This document shows positions 1-6,649 of a stretch of DNA of 27,982 bases, piece by piece. The notes beneath the pieces were generated by a model that saw only the letters and a program-made list of their open reading frames with translations, was not told the origin of the DNA and ran no database searches. Position 1 is the first letter of the stretch. Every line of letters begins with the position of its first letter. Source of the DNA: CAZRGZ01 sp964599775 (GTDB taxonomy: Bacteria; Patescibacteriota; Saccharimonadia; Saccharimonadales; Saccharimonadaceae); the NCBI GenBank assembly GCA_964599775.1, contig CAZRGZ010000011.1:1-27982 (forward strand), read 5' to 3'. A program made the position numbers and the translations under genes.

Positions 1-143
1 GTCGTGTCGCCCTCCTGCCACCGACCATCTTCGTAGGTCGGCTTCGGCGGCTCCATCGAAGTTGCCGGCCACCTCTCGTCGTAGTTCACGCACGGGCAGC
101 TCGGCCCGTGCTTGCCGTTGAAGCTTCTACGCTTCCGCGCCAT
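1..143 (-). CDS. Partial hypothetical protein, GC-rich, open at the left edge
   Basis: An open frame of 47 codons runs without a stop from an ATG at 143 to the window edge. It begins MARKRRSFNGKHGPSCPC, so the N-terminus is very basic and is followed by a Cys-Pro-Cys segment and a Pro/Trp-rich stretch. A Shine-Dalgarno-like GAAAGGGTG lies about 8 nt upstream, and a well-formed promoter sits at 207-235 on the same strand. That combination, rather than codon statistics, is the reason for calling it. An ATG at 150 in another frame stops after 17 codons and is rejected. The segment is clearly more GC-rich than its neighbours. I do not recognise the family, and the C-terminal part is outside the window. 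Confidence 0.5.
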   Translation of the reverse strand, partial: MARKRRSFNGKHGPSCPCVNYDERWPATSMEPPKPTYEDGRWQEGDT

Positions 144-206
144 TGGCGCATCACCCTTTCGGTTGACGGATCACCAGTAGCGTAAGAATGCCGCTAGCTC
201 AAATAC

Positions 207-235
207 AGAATATGTACATATCGATTATTCGTCAA
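207..235 (-). promoter_or_regulatory. Promoter for the left-edge partial gene
   Basis: Read on the minus strand there is TTGACG (230-235), a 17-nt spacer and TATTCT (207-212). The predicted start is near 200, giving a leader of about 57 nt before the ATG at 143. The rest of the gap between this gene and the polymerase gene holds only the A/T palindrome at 237-254. Confidence 0.6.
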
Positions 236-236
236 T

Positions 237-254
237 ACTTTTTTGCAAAAAAGT
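237..254 (-). terminator. A/T-only 18-bp perfect palindrome downstream of the polymerase gene
   Basis: ACTTTTTTGCAAAAAAGT is a perfect palindrome lying 5 nt after the stop codon of the Y-family polymerase gene. Its T run could serve as a weak intrinsic terminator in either direction, but the stem has almost no G/C. It also abuts the -35 box of the next minus-strand gene, so it could instead be an operator. Confidence 0.3.
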
Positions 255-259
255 AAAGT

Positions 260-1636
260 TTAACCCTTAACTACAGTATTCTGATATAACATTTCAAAAT
301 AGCGTGTACTACCAAAGGGCACTTTTTGTACAGCAATGCCCTTCGATTTCAGAGAGGTGGCGTAAGTAAGTGCCAGGCTGCCATATTGATGATTGACGGT
401 GTCGATGGCATCGGTGAGCCATTCTTCTTTGTTGATGTCTTCCAGGAGGCTGACTTGGCTACGGTTGCTGGGCTCGAGATTGTAGCAGGTAATGCCAATC
501 TCGCGAATGAGCCAGCCTTTAGGCCGCTGGTTAAAAAGATAGAGGGCACGACGGTAGATTTCTTCGTTGGTGTAGAAGCTACTTTTAAAGGTTTTGCGCT
601 GGTACCACTTATCGCCGCTGACAAATTTGGCATACACATAAATACCGCGGGCGTCCATGGCACGGTAGCGAAGCTTGGCGCCGGTGCTTTCGCAGAGCAG
701 GGAAAGGCGACTGAGGATGACACTTTCATCGAGCGTGCGTTCGTCCATAACAAACTGGCGGCCAATGGTTTTGGTGGTTGTTTCGCGATTATCAACTTCG
801 TAGCCGCGGAGGCGCTGATGCCAGTCGCGCCCACAAATACTTTTAAATACTGTATGTCGCAAAATATTTTCAGGAGCATTCAGAAAGTCGAGTGGTTTAT
901 GAATTCCCGCTGCATTGAGCCGCGCAGCGTAATGTTCGGCAATACCGGGTAAATCTGTGAGCTGTAGCTCCCCTAGCCGAGCTTTCAGGTTTTTGTGGCA
1001 CAGAACCGTCAGGCCATCTGGTTTGTGAAAGCCAGCAGCCAGCTTGGCCAAAAAGCGATTGGGCGCAATGCCCACATTGCAACGCATCCAGCGGCCAACT
1101 TGATCTTTCAATTGCCGCTTGATACTCATGCCAATGCACATAAGCATCAGGGTGTGCGGGCTCCAATTTGCTTCGTGGCGAAGCTGCGGATAACGCTTAA
1201 ATAGCGCGTCAAGTTCAGCCTGGGATGGCTGGGGGAGCAAGTGAAGCGTTTCGTGAAAGTCAATCACGCCTTCATCGATGCTTTTCATAGTGACATGCGG
1301 CGAGTATTGTTTCATAATGCGCATGAGCTTTTGGTAGACAAAGTGGTATTTTGGTGGATCGCTTTCTACCACCACAAGATCGGGCGCGAGTTGGCGGGCT
1401 TCGTGCACCTTCATGCCGACTTTTATGCCTTTGGCTTTTGCCTCGATCGAGCACGCCACCAGGCAAGTGTATTCGACATTACGGTTGCTAATGCCAATGG
1501 GTTTGCCGCGCAATTTTGGCCGGGCTTGTTGTTCCACAGTGGCAAAGCACGAGTTAAGGTCGATATGCATAATGAGCGGCTCGGCTTTGCTGATGGTTTC
1601 AGAAATGTAGATAGGGCGATGGAATGGCTTTTTCAT
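260..1636 (-). CDS. Y-family (translesion) DNA polymerase, UmuC/UvrX-like
   Basis: A 458-aa translesion polymerase predicted to copy past damaged template bases. The palm carries the metal ligands: MHIDLNSCFATVEQ places the first Asp at residue 26, and SIDEGVIDF places Asp121 and Glu122. RPKLRGKPIGI (about 39-49) and the EAKAKG segment are typical fingers/palm sequences. The C-terminal region contains QVSLL (394-398), which fits the sliding-clamp binding pentapeptide seen in UmuC and UvrX, followed by the usual AID..N..YG segment. An upstream ATG at 1768 would overlap the preceding gene heavily. The ATG at 1636 is preferred because it forms an ATGA overlap with the stop of the 90-aa gene. UmuC/UvrX-like rather than DinB-like is inferred from the tail. 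Downstream is an A/T palindrome. Confidence 0.9.
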   Translation of the reverse strand: MKKPFHRPIYISETISKAEPLIMHIDLNSCFATVEQQARPKLRGKPIGISNRNVEYTCLVACSIEAKAKGIKVGMKVHEARQLAPDLVVVESDPPKYHFVYQKLMRIMKQYSPHVTMKSIDEGVIDFHETLHLLPQPSQAELDALFKRYPQLRHEANWSPHTLMLMCIGMSIKRQLKDQVGRWMRCNVGIAPNRFLAKLAAGFHKPDGLTVLCHKNLKARLGELQLTDLPGIAEHYAARLNAAGIHKPLDFLNAPENILRHTVFKSICGRDWHQRLRGYEVDNRETTTKTIGRQFVMDERTLDESVILSRLSLLCESTGAKLRYRAMDARGIYVYAKFVSGDKWYQRKTFKSSFYTNEEIYRRALYLFNQRPKGWLIREIGITCYNLEPSNRSQVSLLEDINKEEWLTDAIDTVNHQYGSLALTYATSLKSKGIAVQKVPFGSTRYFEMLYQNTVVKG

Positions 1637-1905
1637 ACGTTGGCGTCCGCAATGTAAACTAATGTCCAGGTGAGCCGAGCGGTGTCGAATTCCAGCCGGT
1701 AGTCGGCTTCGCCATCGGTGACGTCGAAAATGTGCTGGGTGCGCTGGCCTTTGACGGTGGGGTGGCACAGGCCAATTTCGGTAAAGGTGTATTCGCGCCC
1801 TTTGTAGCGCATTTTTACGGGACGGCAGGTGTGAAGTTCACTCTCGCTAGCTGAGAATACCGCCAGAACTTTTACCCGCTTGCCCACAGGGGTAATGTGT
1901 TGCAT
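1633..1905 (-). CDS. Conserved-looking 90-aa partner of the Y-family polymerase
   Basis: A small soluble protein starting MQHITPVGKRVKVLAVF. It overlaps the polymerase start by 4 nt (ATGA), so the two are almost certainly translationally coupled. The start at 1905 is supported by AAGGA at 1911-1915, 5 nt upstream. A longer reading from 2031 would translate the structured leader and is rejected. The residues are consistent with a small beta-rich fold (alternating VKVLAVF, YTFTEIGL, YRLEFD and WTLVYIAD strands). I do not recognise the family, and it does not resemble YolD, the usual small partner of UvrX in Firmicutes. By position it could regulate, load or stabilise the polymerase. That is inference only. 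Confidence 0.75.
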   Translation of the reverse strand: MQHITPVGKRVKVLAVFSASESELHTCRPVKMRYKGREYTFTEIGLCHPTVKGQRTQHIFDVTDGEADYRLEFDTARLTWTLVYIADANV

Positions 1906-1920
1906 AGAAATCCTTATGAA

Positions 1921-2121
1921 TGTGGCCGCGACGAAAGATCTAGATGCGGGTCCTGACCTCAAGGCTCCTCCCACGTCGAAAATAGCTGAAGCTATTTCTC
2001 GCCGCGGGGTACCCTCCTTTCGGCCACCCACATGAGACTTTTGTGGCCGCGATTATTATTGGTTGATGCGCCTTTTTGGGCTACTTCACTCGGCTCTCGG
2101 CGCTAAGAATGAATGAGTGAG
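1921..2121 (-). promoter_or_regulatory. Structured leader with mutually exclusive helices upstream of the polymerase cassette
   Basis: The 361-nt gap between the cassette and the next gene has no credible ORF but is rich in complementary segments. On the minus strand CGGCCAC (2043-2049) comes first, then GTGGCCG (2021-2027), then a second CGGCCAC (1922-1928). The middle copy can pair with either neighbour but not both. The last copy lies just upstream of the ribosome binding site (1911-1915). An 11-nt direct repeat TGTGGCCGCGA (1921-1931 and 2042-2052, plus strand) creates the two alternatives. Between them are a hairpin AAATAGCT/AGCTATTT (1980-1997) and a purine-rich strand. Farther up, GCGCC/GGCGC (2068-2103) and TTCACTC/GAGTGAG (2084-2121) can also pair. 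This looks like a cis-regulatory RNA, but no known class is recognised. Confidence 0.4.
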
Positions 2122-2174
2122 GTAAAGATTGCTTATGTCTGAAAATATAAGCCTGTATGTAGAAAGGAAGCTCC

Positions 2175-2205
2175 AGTACACACATGACTGTACTTAGTAT
2201 AGTAC
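2175..2205. promoter_or_regulatory. Candidate operator: overlapping inverted repeats between divergent genes
   Basis: AGTACA (2175-2180) and TGTACT (2189-2194) form an inverted repeat with an 8-nt spacer. GTACT (2190-2194) and AGTAC (2201-2205) form a second, overlapping one around TAGTAT. The site lies in the divergent region between the polymerase cassette and the gene at 2267. Given the translesion polymerase it may be a damage-response operator, but it does not match the Firmicute/actinobacterial LexA box (GAAC-N4-GTTC) or the E. coli CTG-N10-CAG box. Confidence 0.35.
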
Positions 2206-2218
2206 GAATACAGTGGCG

Positions 2219-2246
2219 TGTACAGCAGCTCATTATGTGGTATACT
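2219..2246 (+). promoter_or_regulatory. Promoter for the hypothetical gene at 2267
   Basis: TGTACA (2219-2224), a 16-nt spacer and TATACT (2241-2246) give a plausible sigma70-type promoter. The start codon is about 20 nt downstream with AGAGG as the ribosome binding site. Confidence 0.45.
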
Positions 2247-2266
2247 CACCTTAAATAAGAGGTTCC

Positions 2267-2701
2267 ATGATGATTAACAAATGGCACAGCTGGATTGGTA
2301 TGCCAAAGTACGATCTGCAATGGCATGAAAATGACATGGCTGATGAGCTGGCGGAGTATTACGAAGAATCACGCTGGTGGAAAAGGTGGAGCGAGATGAG
2401 TGATGTGGCGTATACTTATACATTGGGGCATTGGAGCGGCCACAATATTGATTTTCCACTTGCGCGGCGGCATTATTATTTAGGGCTGGTGTACATGTTC
2501 CCAAAGTATACGGGAAGATTCTTGTTTTACCGCCGAGCGGCTCGGAAGGTAGGGGCGAAGACTGAGCTACGTTGTGTGCGTAATCCCAAAAAATTACATA
2601 AGCTAGAAGCGGTGGTTGCTGAAAATAAAGTCGAAGTTGATTTAGGGGAACTAAAGCGTCAATGTGAAAAGCAGCTTCGCTACTGGCCGCTTTTACCTTA
2701 G
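2267..2701 (+). CDS. Hypothetical protein, Trp/Tyr-rich, 144 aa
   Basis: A soluble, aromatic-rich protein that opens with two Met codons after an AGAGG site. It contains WHSWIGMPKYDLQWHENDMADELAEYYE (residues 6-33, described here in two overlapping parts: WHSWIGMPKYDLQW, then HENDMADELAEYYE), SDVAYTYTLGHWSGH and a basic C-terminal half with VRNPKKLHKL. There is no signal peptide or clear membrane helix. The dense conserved-looking W/Y/H residues suggest a folded, functional protein, but I do not recognise the family. It converges on the NUDIX gene and overlaps it by 9 nt. Confidence 0.65.
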   Translation: MMINKWHSWIGMPKYDLQWHENDMADELAEYYEESRWWKRWSEMSDVAYTYTLGHWSGHNIDFPLARRHYYLGLVYMFPKYTGRFLFYRRAARKVGAKTELRCVRNPKKLHKLEAVVAENKVEVDLGELKRQCEKQLRYWPLLP

Positions 2702-3268
2702 TTCTTTTTCTTTGCGAATAATCTCAGTTGGCTGAGGAGTGAGAAAAGTTTCTGCCGCTACTTCCTGCCAAGTAGGTAGAATAACGTCGAAAGCATACAG
2801 GGCGATTTCGCGCATGTTTTCAATCGTTTGTTCGGCTGGCAAAGTTAGTAGCTCGCTACGTGTGAAGAGGCGAATGTCGGTGGACTCGCCTTCGCCAGGG
2901 TTATTGCGGGGCGCTTCATGAGTAACAGCCGCGTAGGCGCTATCGGTATGAAAATGATCTTTGCCAATGGGATGTGTGCTGTGAATAATTGGCTGTGGGT
3001 GTACAAGCGAATCAGAGATGTGTGCCAGGCGTTGCTGTGGCTGCAGTATACGAACTTGAGACATGTCGTAGCCTGACTCTTCGTAAAGTTCGTGTGCGGC
3101 GGCTTGCATAGGGTGTTCATTTAGTTCGATGTGCCCGCCAAATTGCATATACGCATGAAGCTTGCGATGAAAGTGAAGCAGTATCTTTGGTTCGGCAAAA
3201 TCCAGCCGAAAAAGATACACGCTGGCGGTGTGGTCGTGCTGGCCAGGTTCGGTGTGGATATGTGGCAT
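2693..3268 (-). CDS. NUDIX hydrolase family protein, 191 aa
   Basis: Predicted hydrolase of a nucleoside diphosphate linked to another moiety. The Nudix box spans residues 45-67: G-HIELN-E, seven residues, then HELYEESGY. It keeps Gly45, Glu51, Glu60, Glu63, Glu64 and Gly66, but the usual Arg before the catalytic Glu is His59. The N-terminus is His-rich (MPHIHTEPGQHDH), and the C-terminal 100 residues carry further His and acidic residues (HFHTDSAY). Its start at 3268 is only 22 nt from the divergent tilS start. Its 3' end overlaps the preceding convergent gene. The substrate cannot be told from sequence. Confidence 0.8.
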   Translation of the reverse strand: MPHIHTEPGQHDHTASVYLFRLDFAEPKILLHFHRKLHAYMQFGGHIELNEHPMQAAAHELYEESGYDMSQVRILQPQQRLAHISDSLVHPQPIIHSTHPIGKDHFHTDSAYAAVTHEAPRNNPGEGESTDIRLFTRSELLTLPAEQTIENMREIALYAFDVILPTWQEVAAETFLTPQPTEIIRKEKELR

Positions 3269-3290
3269 AGATAAAGTGTATCATAGAGAC

Positions 3291-4163
3291 ATGGAGAGCA
3301 AGACATATATTGTTGCCGTTTCTGGTGGGGTTGATTCGGTGGTGTTGCTCGATATGCTTGTAAGAGCAAGCGATGCACAGCTGATAGTGGCGCATTTTGA
3401 TCATGGAATTCGTGAAGATTCTTTTGAAGACGCGGTATTCGTGCAGGAGCTGGCCAGAAAATATGATCTTCCGTTTGAGTTAGGTCAGGCTAAGCTTGGG
3501 AGCGGCGCGAGCGAAGAGGCGGGGCGCAAAGCTAGGTACACTTTTTTGCACAAACTTGCCAAGCAACATCAAGCCCGAATTGTTACCGCCCATCATGCCG
3601 ACGATGTACTGGAGACGATTATTATAAATATTATTCGTGGCACAGGTTGGCGAGGTTTGGCGTCGCTAAGGAATACGCCAGAAATTGCCCGACCCTTATT
3701 GCAATACCGTAAGGTGCAGCTTGTAAAATACGCGAAAGAGCATCAGCTAACGTGGCGTGAAGATGTAACGAATCGCGAAACCACTTACCTTCGCAACAAA
3801 ATTCGCCATAAAATTATGCCACAGCTTGGAGAAAGGGCTGAGGATTACTTGCTTGAACTATATCAGCAGCAGGTGCAAACACGGCAAGCTTTCGAGCAGC
3901 AAGCTGGAGAGTTACTGCAAACAATTCGCCAAGCGGACGGTGCATATCGGCGGTATGAATTCATTATGTACGAACCGGACATCGCCAAAGAACTACTGTA
4001 TGAAGTGTTGCGTCATGAAACCGGCCGCGGCACTATAAAAACCAGGTTGGAAAATGCGCTGCTGGCGATTAAAACAGCACGAGAAGGAACACAGTATCAA
4101 ATCGGCGACGGAATAACCTTGCGCTTTACCAAAAATACTTTTAAAATAGAGCTTGAAGGCTAA
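3291..4163 (+). CDS. tilS: tRNA(Ile)-lysidine synthase
   Basis: Attaches lysine to C34 of the CAU-anticodon tRNA-Ile so that it reads AUA codons. The PP-loop SGGVDS is at residues 11-16, followed by VAHFDHGIREDS and HHADDVLETIIINIIRGTG, both hallmarks of TilS. RNKIRHKIMPQL matches the conserved segment closing the catalytic domain. At 290 aa it is the short form, with a reduced C-terminal region. The ATG at 3291 is chosen because translation there starts right before the PP-loop. The 21 earlier codons to 3228 overlap the divergent NUDIX start. A TATCAT box at 3279-3284 lies 6 nt before the ATG and there is no SD, so the mRNA may be leaderless. A NUDIX gene follows after 3 nt. Confidence 0.93.
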   Translation: MESKTYIVAVSGGVDSVVLLDMLVRASDAQLIVAHFDHGIREDSFEDAVFVQELARKYDLPFELGQAKLGSGASEEAGRKARYTFLHKLAKQHQARIVTAHHADDVLETIIINIIRGTGWRGLASLRNTPEIARPLLQYRKVQLVKYAKEHQLTWREDVTNRETTYLRNKIRHKIMPQLGERAEDYLLELYQQQVQTRQAFEQQAGELLQTIRQADGAYRRYEFIMYEPDIAKELLYEVLRHETGRGTIKTRLENALLAIKTAREGTQYQIGDGITLRFTKNTFKIELEG

Positions 4164-4166
4164 CGA

Positions 4167-4670
4167 ATGCAATTTACTAAAGAATACTGGTGCGACGGTG
4201 CGGTAGAAGTAGATTTTTTACCTGGGCCGCTACAAGAAGAACTGCCAATCACGGCGGTGAGTGCATTTACCTTTACCTCGCCAGGGCGAATGGTGCTGAC
4301 GAAGAATCATCGTGGCTGGGAGCACCCCGGCGGGCATGTTGAGGCAGGCGAAACGGTGCTCGAAGCGCTCCATAGGGAAATAGCCGAGGAAATCGCGGGG
4401 AAAATTACGCATGAGCCTATACTACTAGGGCATCGCTATACGCGACAACTTCGCCCACATCCTCAGAACGATAAATATCCTGAACGCGCGGTGCTGCCTA
4501 TCTACCTTGCTTTTGTCGAGCTGAGCGATTTTATGCCGCAATTCGAAGTGACGGCACGCACAGAAGTCGACTATGAGAAAGCCATAGAGCTATACCACGA
4601 ATGGACGCCGCAGCGTGATGAAATATTTGCCCATGCAAAGCAAAACCACACACAGTTCTTTTTTGAGTAG
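4167..4670 (+). CDS. NUDIX hydrolase family protein, 167 aa
   Basis: A predicted NUDIX hydrolase with a canonical box: GGHVEAGETVLEALHREIAE plus EIAG. The catalytic REIAEE core and the Gly-x5-Glu spacing are intact, unlike the other NUDIX protein nearby. It begins 3 nt after the tilS stop with GAAGG about 9 nt upstream, so it is co-transcribed and probably coupled with tilS. Possible roles are nucleotide-pool cleaning or removal of a toxic nucleotide derivative. The substrate is not evident from the sequence. Confidence 0.85.
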   Translation: MQFTKEYWCDGAVEVDFLPGPLQEELPITAVSAFTFTSPGRMVLTKNHRGWEHPGGHVEAGETVLEALHREIAEEIAGKITHEPILLGHRYTRQLRPHPQNDKYPERAVLPIYLAFVELSDFMPQFEVTARTEVDYEKAIELYHEWTPQRDEIFAHAKQNHTQFFFE

Positions 4671-4687
4671 GTTCGCTAAAAGACGCA

Positions 4688-4716
4688 TTGCGACGACCCC
4701 ATGAGTCTGCTACACT
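4688..4716 (+). promoter_or_regulatory. ftsH promoter
   Basis: TTGCGA (4688-4693), a 17-nt spacer and TACACT (4711-4716). The predicted start is near 4723, giving a leader of about 38 nt before ftsH. Confidence 0.65.
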
Positions 4717-4760
4717 GGTAGAGACTATTTTTACCACCGAAAGGATGCTGATTTTTCGAT

Positions 4761-6617
4761 ATGAAGAAGTTACCGAAGCAAAAACGGCCTAATAATCTTG
4801 TTCGTACCTCGATTTTTTGGGCGATTTTGATATTGTTTATACTCACCATGGTGGCGGTATTATCGCCTCAAGATAACTTAAAAAGCGTACCGTTTTCAGA
4901 AGTTATAAGCCGAGCGAATGAAGGGCAAATTGCCAAGCTGGAAATAGAAGGCAACAACATAAAGATCACCCCTGAAGGCGAAGACAAACCGACCGAGAAG
5001 TCGGTCAAAGAAGCCGGGAGTAGTATTTATGAGCAAGGCCTCAAACACGATACCGAGGCCGAAGTTACTATTAAAGAGCCATCGCGAACTGGTGATACGG
5101 TGTGGAATATTGCCACGCTGCTGCTGCCTATTCTGCTGATCGGTGGGCTTTTCTTCTTTATGTTCCGCCAGGCACAGGGGCAGAGCAACCAAGCGATGGG
5201 CTTTGGCCGTAGTAAAGCAAAACTATATGGCAATGACAAAAAGAAGGTGGTATTCGACGACATTGCCGGTAACGACAACGCTAAGCAAGACCTTGAAGAG
5301 GTGGTGGACTTCTTGAAGCACCCCAAGAAATACCAGGCAGTCGGGGCGAAAATTCCGCGCGGTATGCTGCTAGTGGGGCCTCCAGGTACTGGTAAAACCC
5401 TTTTGGCACGTGCCGTGGCTGGTGAAGCGGGTGTACCGTTCTTTAGTATTAGCGGTTCGGAATTCGTAGAAATGTTTGTCGGTGTTGGTGCGAGCCGAGT
5501 ACGTGACTTGTTTGCCAAGGCCAAAAAGAATGCACCGTGTATTATCTTTGTTGATGAAATTGATGCCGTTGGGCGTCGTCGTGGTAGCGGTATGGGCGGT
5601 GGACACGATGAGCGTGAGCAAACCCTGAACCAAATTTTGGTAGAGATGGATGGTTTCGACAACGATACCAAGGTGATTGTCCTTGCGGCAACTAACCGTG
5701 CCGATGTGCTTGACCCAGCACTACTCCGTCCCGGCCGTTTTGACCGCCGAGTACAGATTTCACTGCCTGACCGTAAAGACCGTGAAGAAATCTTGAAGGT
5801 GCATTTCAAAAACAAGCCTACCGAATCTGATATAGATATCGATGCCTTGGCCGCTAAAACTGCGGGTAGTAGCGGGGCGGACCTAGAAAATATTGCCAAC
5901 GAAGCGGCAATTCGGGCGGCTGCGCATAATCGCAAGAAGATTAATAATGAAGATCTAACCGAAGCATTTGAAAAGATTGCTATTGGCCCAGAGCGCAAAG
6001 CCAAGGTCATGAGCGAAGAAGACAAGAAGATGACCGCTTATCATGAAGCTGGCCACGCGGTGGTGGGGCATGTCTTGCCAGATAGTGACATGGTGCACAA
6101 GGTCACCATCATCCCTCGTGGGGGTACTGGTGGGGTGACCTGGTTCTTGCCGCCAGAAGACCGCAAGTACACTAGCGTGGTGCAATTTAAAGATATTTTG
6201 GCGCGGGCACTGGGTGGCCGGGTAGCTGAAAAGATAATTTATGGTAGCGACCATGTGACCACTGGTGCCGGGAGTGACCTTCGAAAGGCCACTGAAATTG
6301 CCCGCGATATGGTAATTGAGCAGGGTATGGGTGAAAAGCTACGTGACCAAGTTTTCCACGAAGATAACGGTGGCATGATGTTTGACCGCATGGTCCGTGA
6401 ACGACCCTACTCTGATGACACAGCCCGTTTGATTGACGAAGAAGTCGAGAGCCTCATAAAGGAAGCGTCACAGCGTGCCGAAACAGTGATTGAAGCAAAT
6501 ATGAAACCACTTGAAGACCTTGCCCAGGCACTCTTAAAGAAAGAAACGATTGAAGAAGACGAAGTAAAGAAGATTCTAAAAGACGCTAAAATGCCAAAAG
6601 AGGCAGCATTATATTAG
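4761..6617 (+). CDS. ftsH: ATP-dependent zinc metalloprotease FtsH
   Basis: Membrane-anchored AAA+ protease that extracts and degrades membrane and short-lived proteins. It has two N-terminal membrane helices (about 17-34 and 116-136) flanking a short extracytoplasmic domain. The AAA module carries Walker A GPPGTGKT (206-213), Walker B IIFVDE (261-266), the pore FVGVGA segment, and a second region of homology with RPGRFDRR (323-330). The zinc site is HEAGH (428-432), with the third ligand Asp506 in TGAGSDLRKA. At 618 aa it is of normal length and complete. AAGGAT lies 14 nt before the ATG, rather far, but no better in-frame start exists. murJ follows. Confidence 0.97.
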   Translation: MKKLPKQKRPNNLVRTSIFWAILILFILTMVAVLSPQDNLKSVPFSEVISRANEGQIAKLEIEGNNIKITPEGEDKPTEKSVKEAGSSIYEQGLKHDTEAEVTIKEPSRTGDTVWNIATLLLPILLIGGLFFFMFRQAQGQSNQAMGFGRSKAKLYGNDKKKVVFDDIAGNDNAKQDLEEVVDFLKHPKKYQAVGAKIPRGMLLVGPPGTGKTLLARAVAGEAGVPFFSISGSEFVEMFVGVGASRVRDLFAKAKKNAPCIIFVDEIDAVGRRRGSGMGGGHDEREQTLNQILVEMDGFDNDTKVIVLAATNRADVLDPALLRPGRFDRRVQISLPDRKDREEILKVHFKNKPTESDIDIDALAAKTAGSSGADLENIANEAAIRAAAHNRKKINNEDLTEAFEKIAIGPERKAKVMSEEDKKMTAYHEAGHAVVGHVLPDSDMVHKVTIIPRGGTGGVTWFLPPEDRKYTSVVQFKDILARALGGRVAEKIIYGSDHVTTGAGSDLRKATEIARDMVIEQGMGEKLRDQVFHEDNGGMMFDRMVRERPYSDDTARLIDEEVESLIKEASQRAETVIEANMKPLEDLAQALLKKETIEEDEVKKILKDAKMPKEAALY

Positions 6618-6643
6618 GAGGCTGCGTGTTCTCACGCTCATAA
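6616..6643 (+). promoter_or_regulatory. Strong SD, 5-codon in-frame minicistron and hairpin before murJ
   Basis: A consensus AGGAGG (6616-6621) overlaps the ftsH stop but is 28 nt from the murJ ATG at 6650. It is well placed for GTG at 6626, which opens GTG-TTC-TCA-CGC-TCA-TAA and stops 6 nt before the murJ ATG. The same segment folds as GCGTG/CACGC (6624-6637). Either the hairpin brings the SD close to the murJ ATG or the minicistron couples translation into murJ. Confidence 0.4.
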
Positions 6644-6649
6644 ATACCC

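Noticed and set aside
326..952. 208-aa plus-strand ORF opposite the polymerase
   Set aside because: It lies wholly antisense to a gene with clear catalytic motifs and has no recognisable features or SD.
1633..2031. Longer 132-aa reading of the polymerase partner from 2031
   Set aside because: The extra N-terminus is low-quality sequence translated from the structured leader. The ATG at 1905 has a well-placed SD.
2175..2205. LexA (SOS) box of the Firmicute/actinobacterial type
   Set aside because: The repeat is AGTACA...TGTACT, without the GAAC/GTTC core. It is kept only as an unassigned operator.
4745..4792. 15-codon ORF from ATG 4745 overlapping the ftsH start
   Set aside because: Its SD would abut the start codon, and the sequence is explained by the ftsH leader and first codons.
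5027..6025. 332-aa minus-strand ORF inside ftsH
   Set aside because: It is an antisense shadow of the conserved AAA domain; composition is Ser/Arg-rich as expected from reversed codons.
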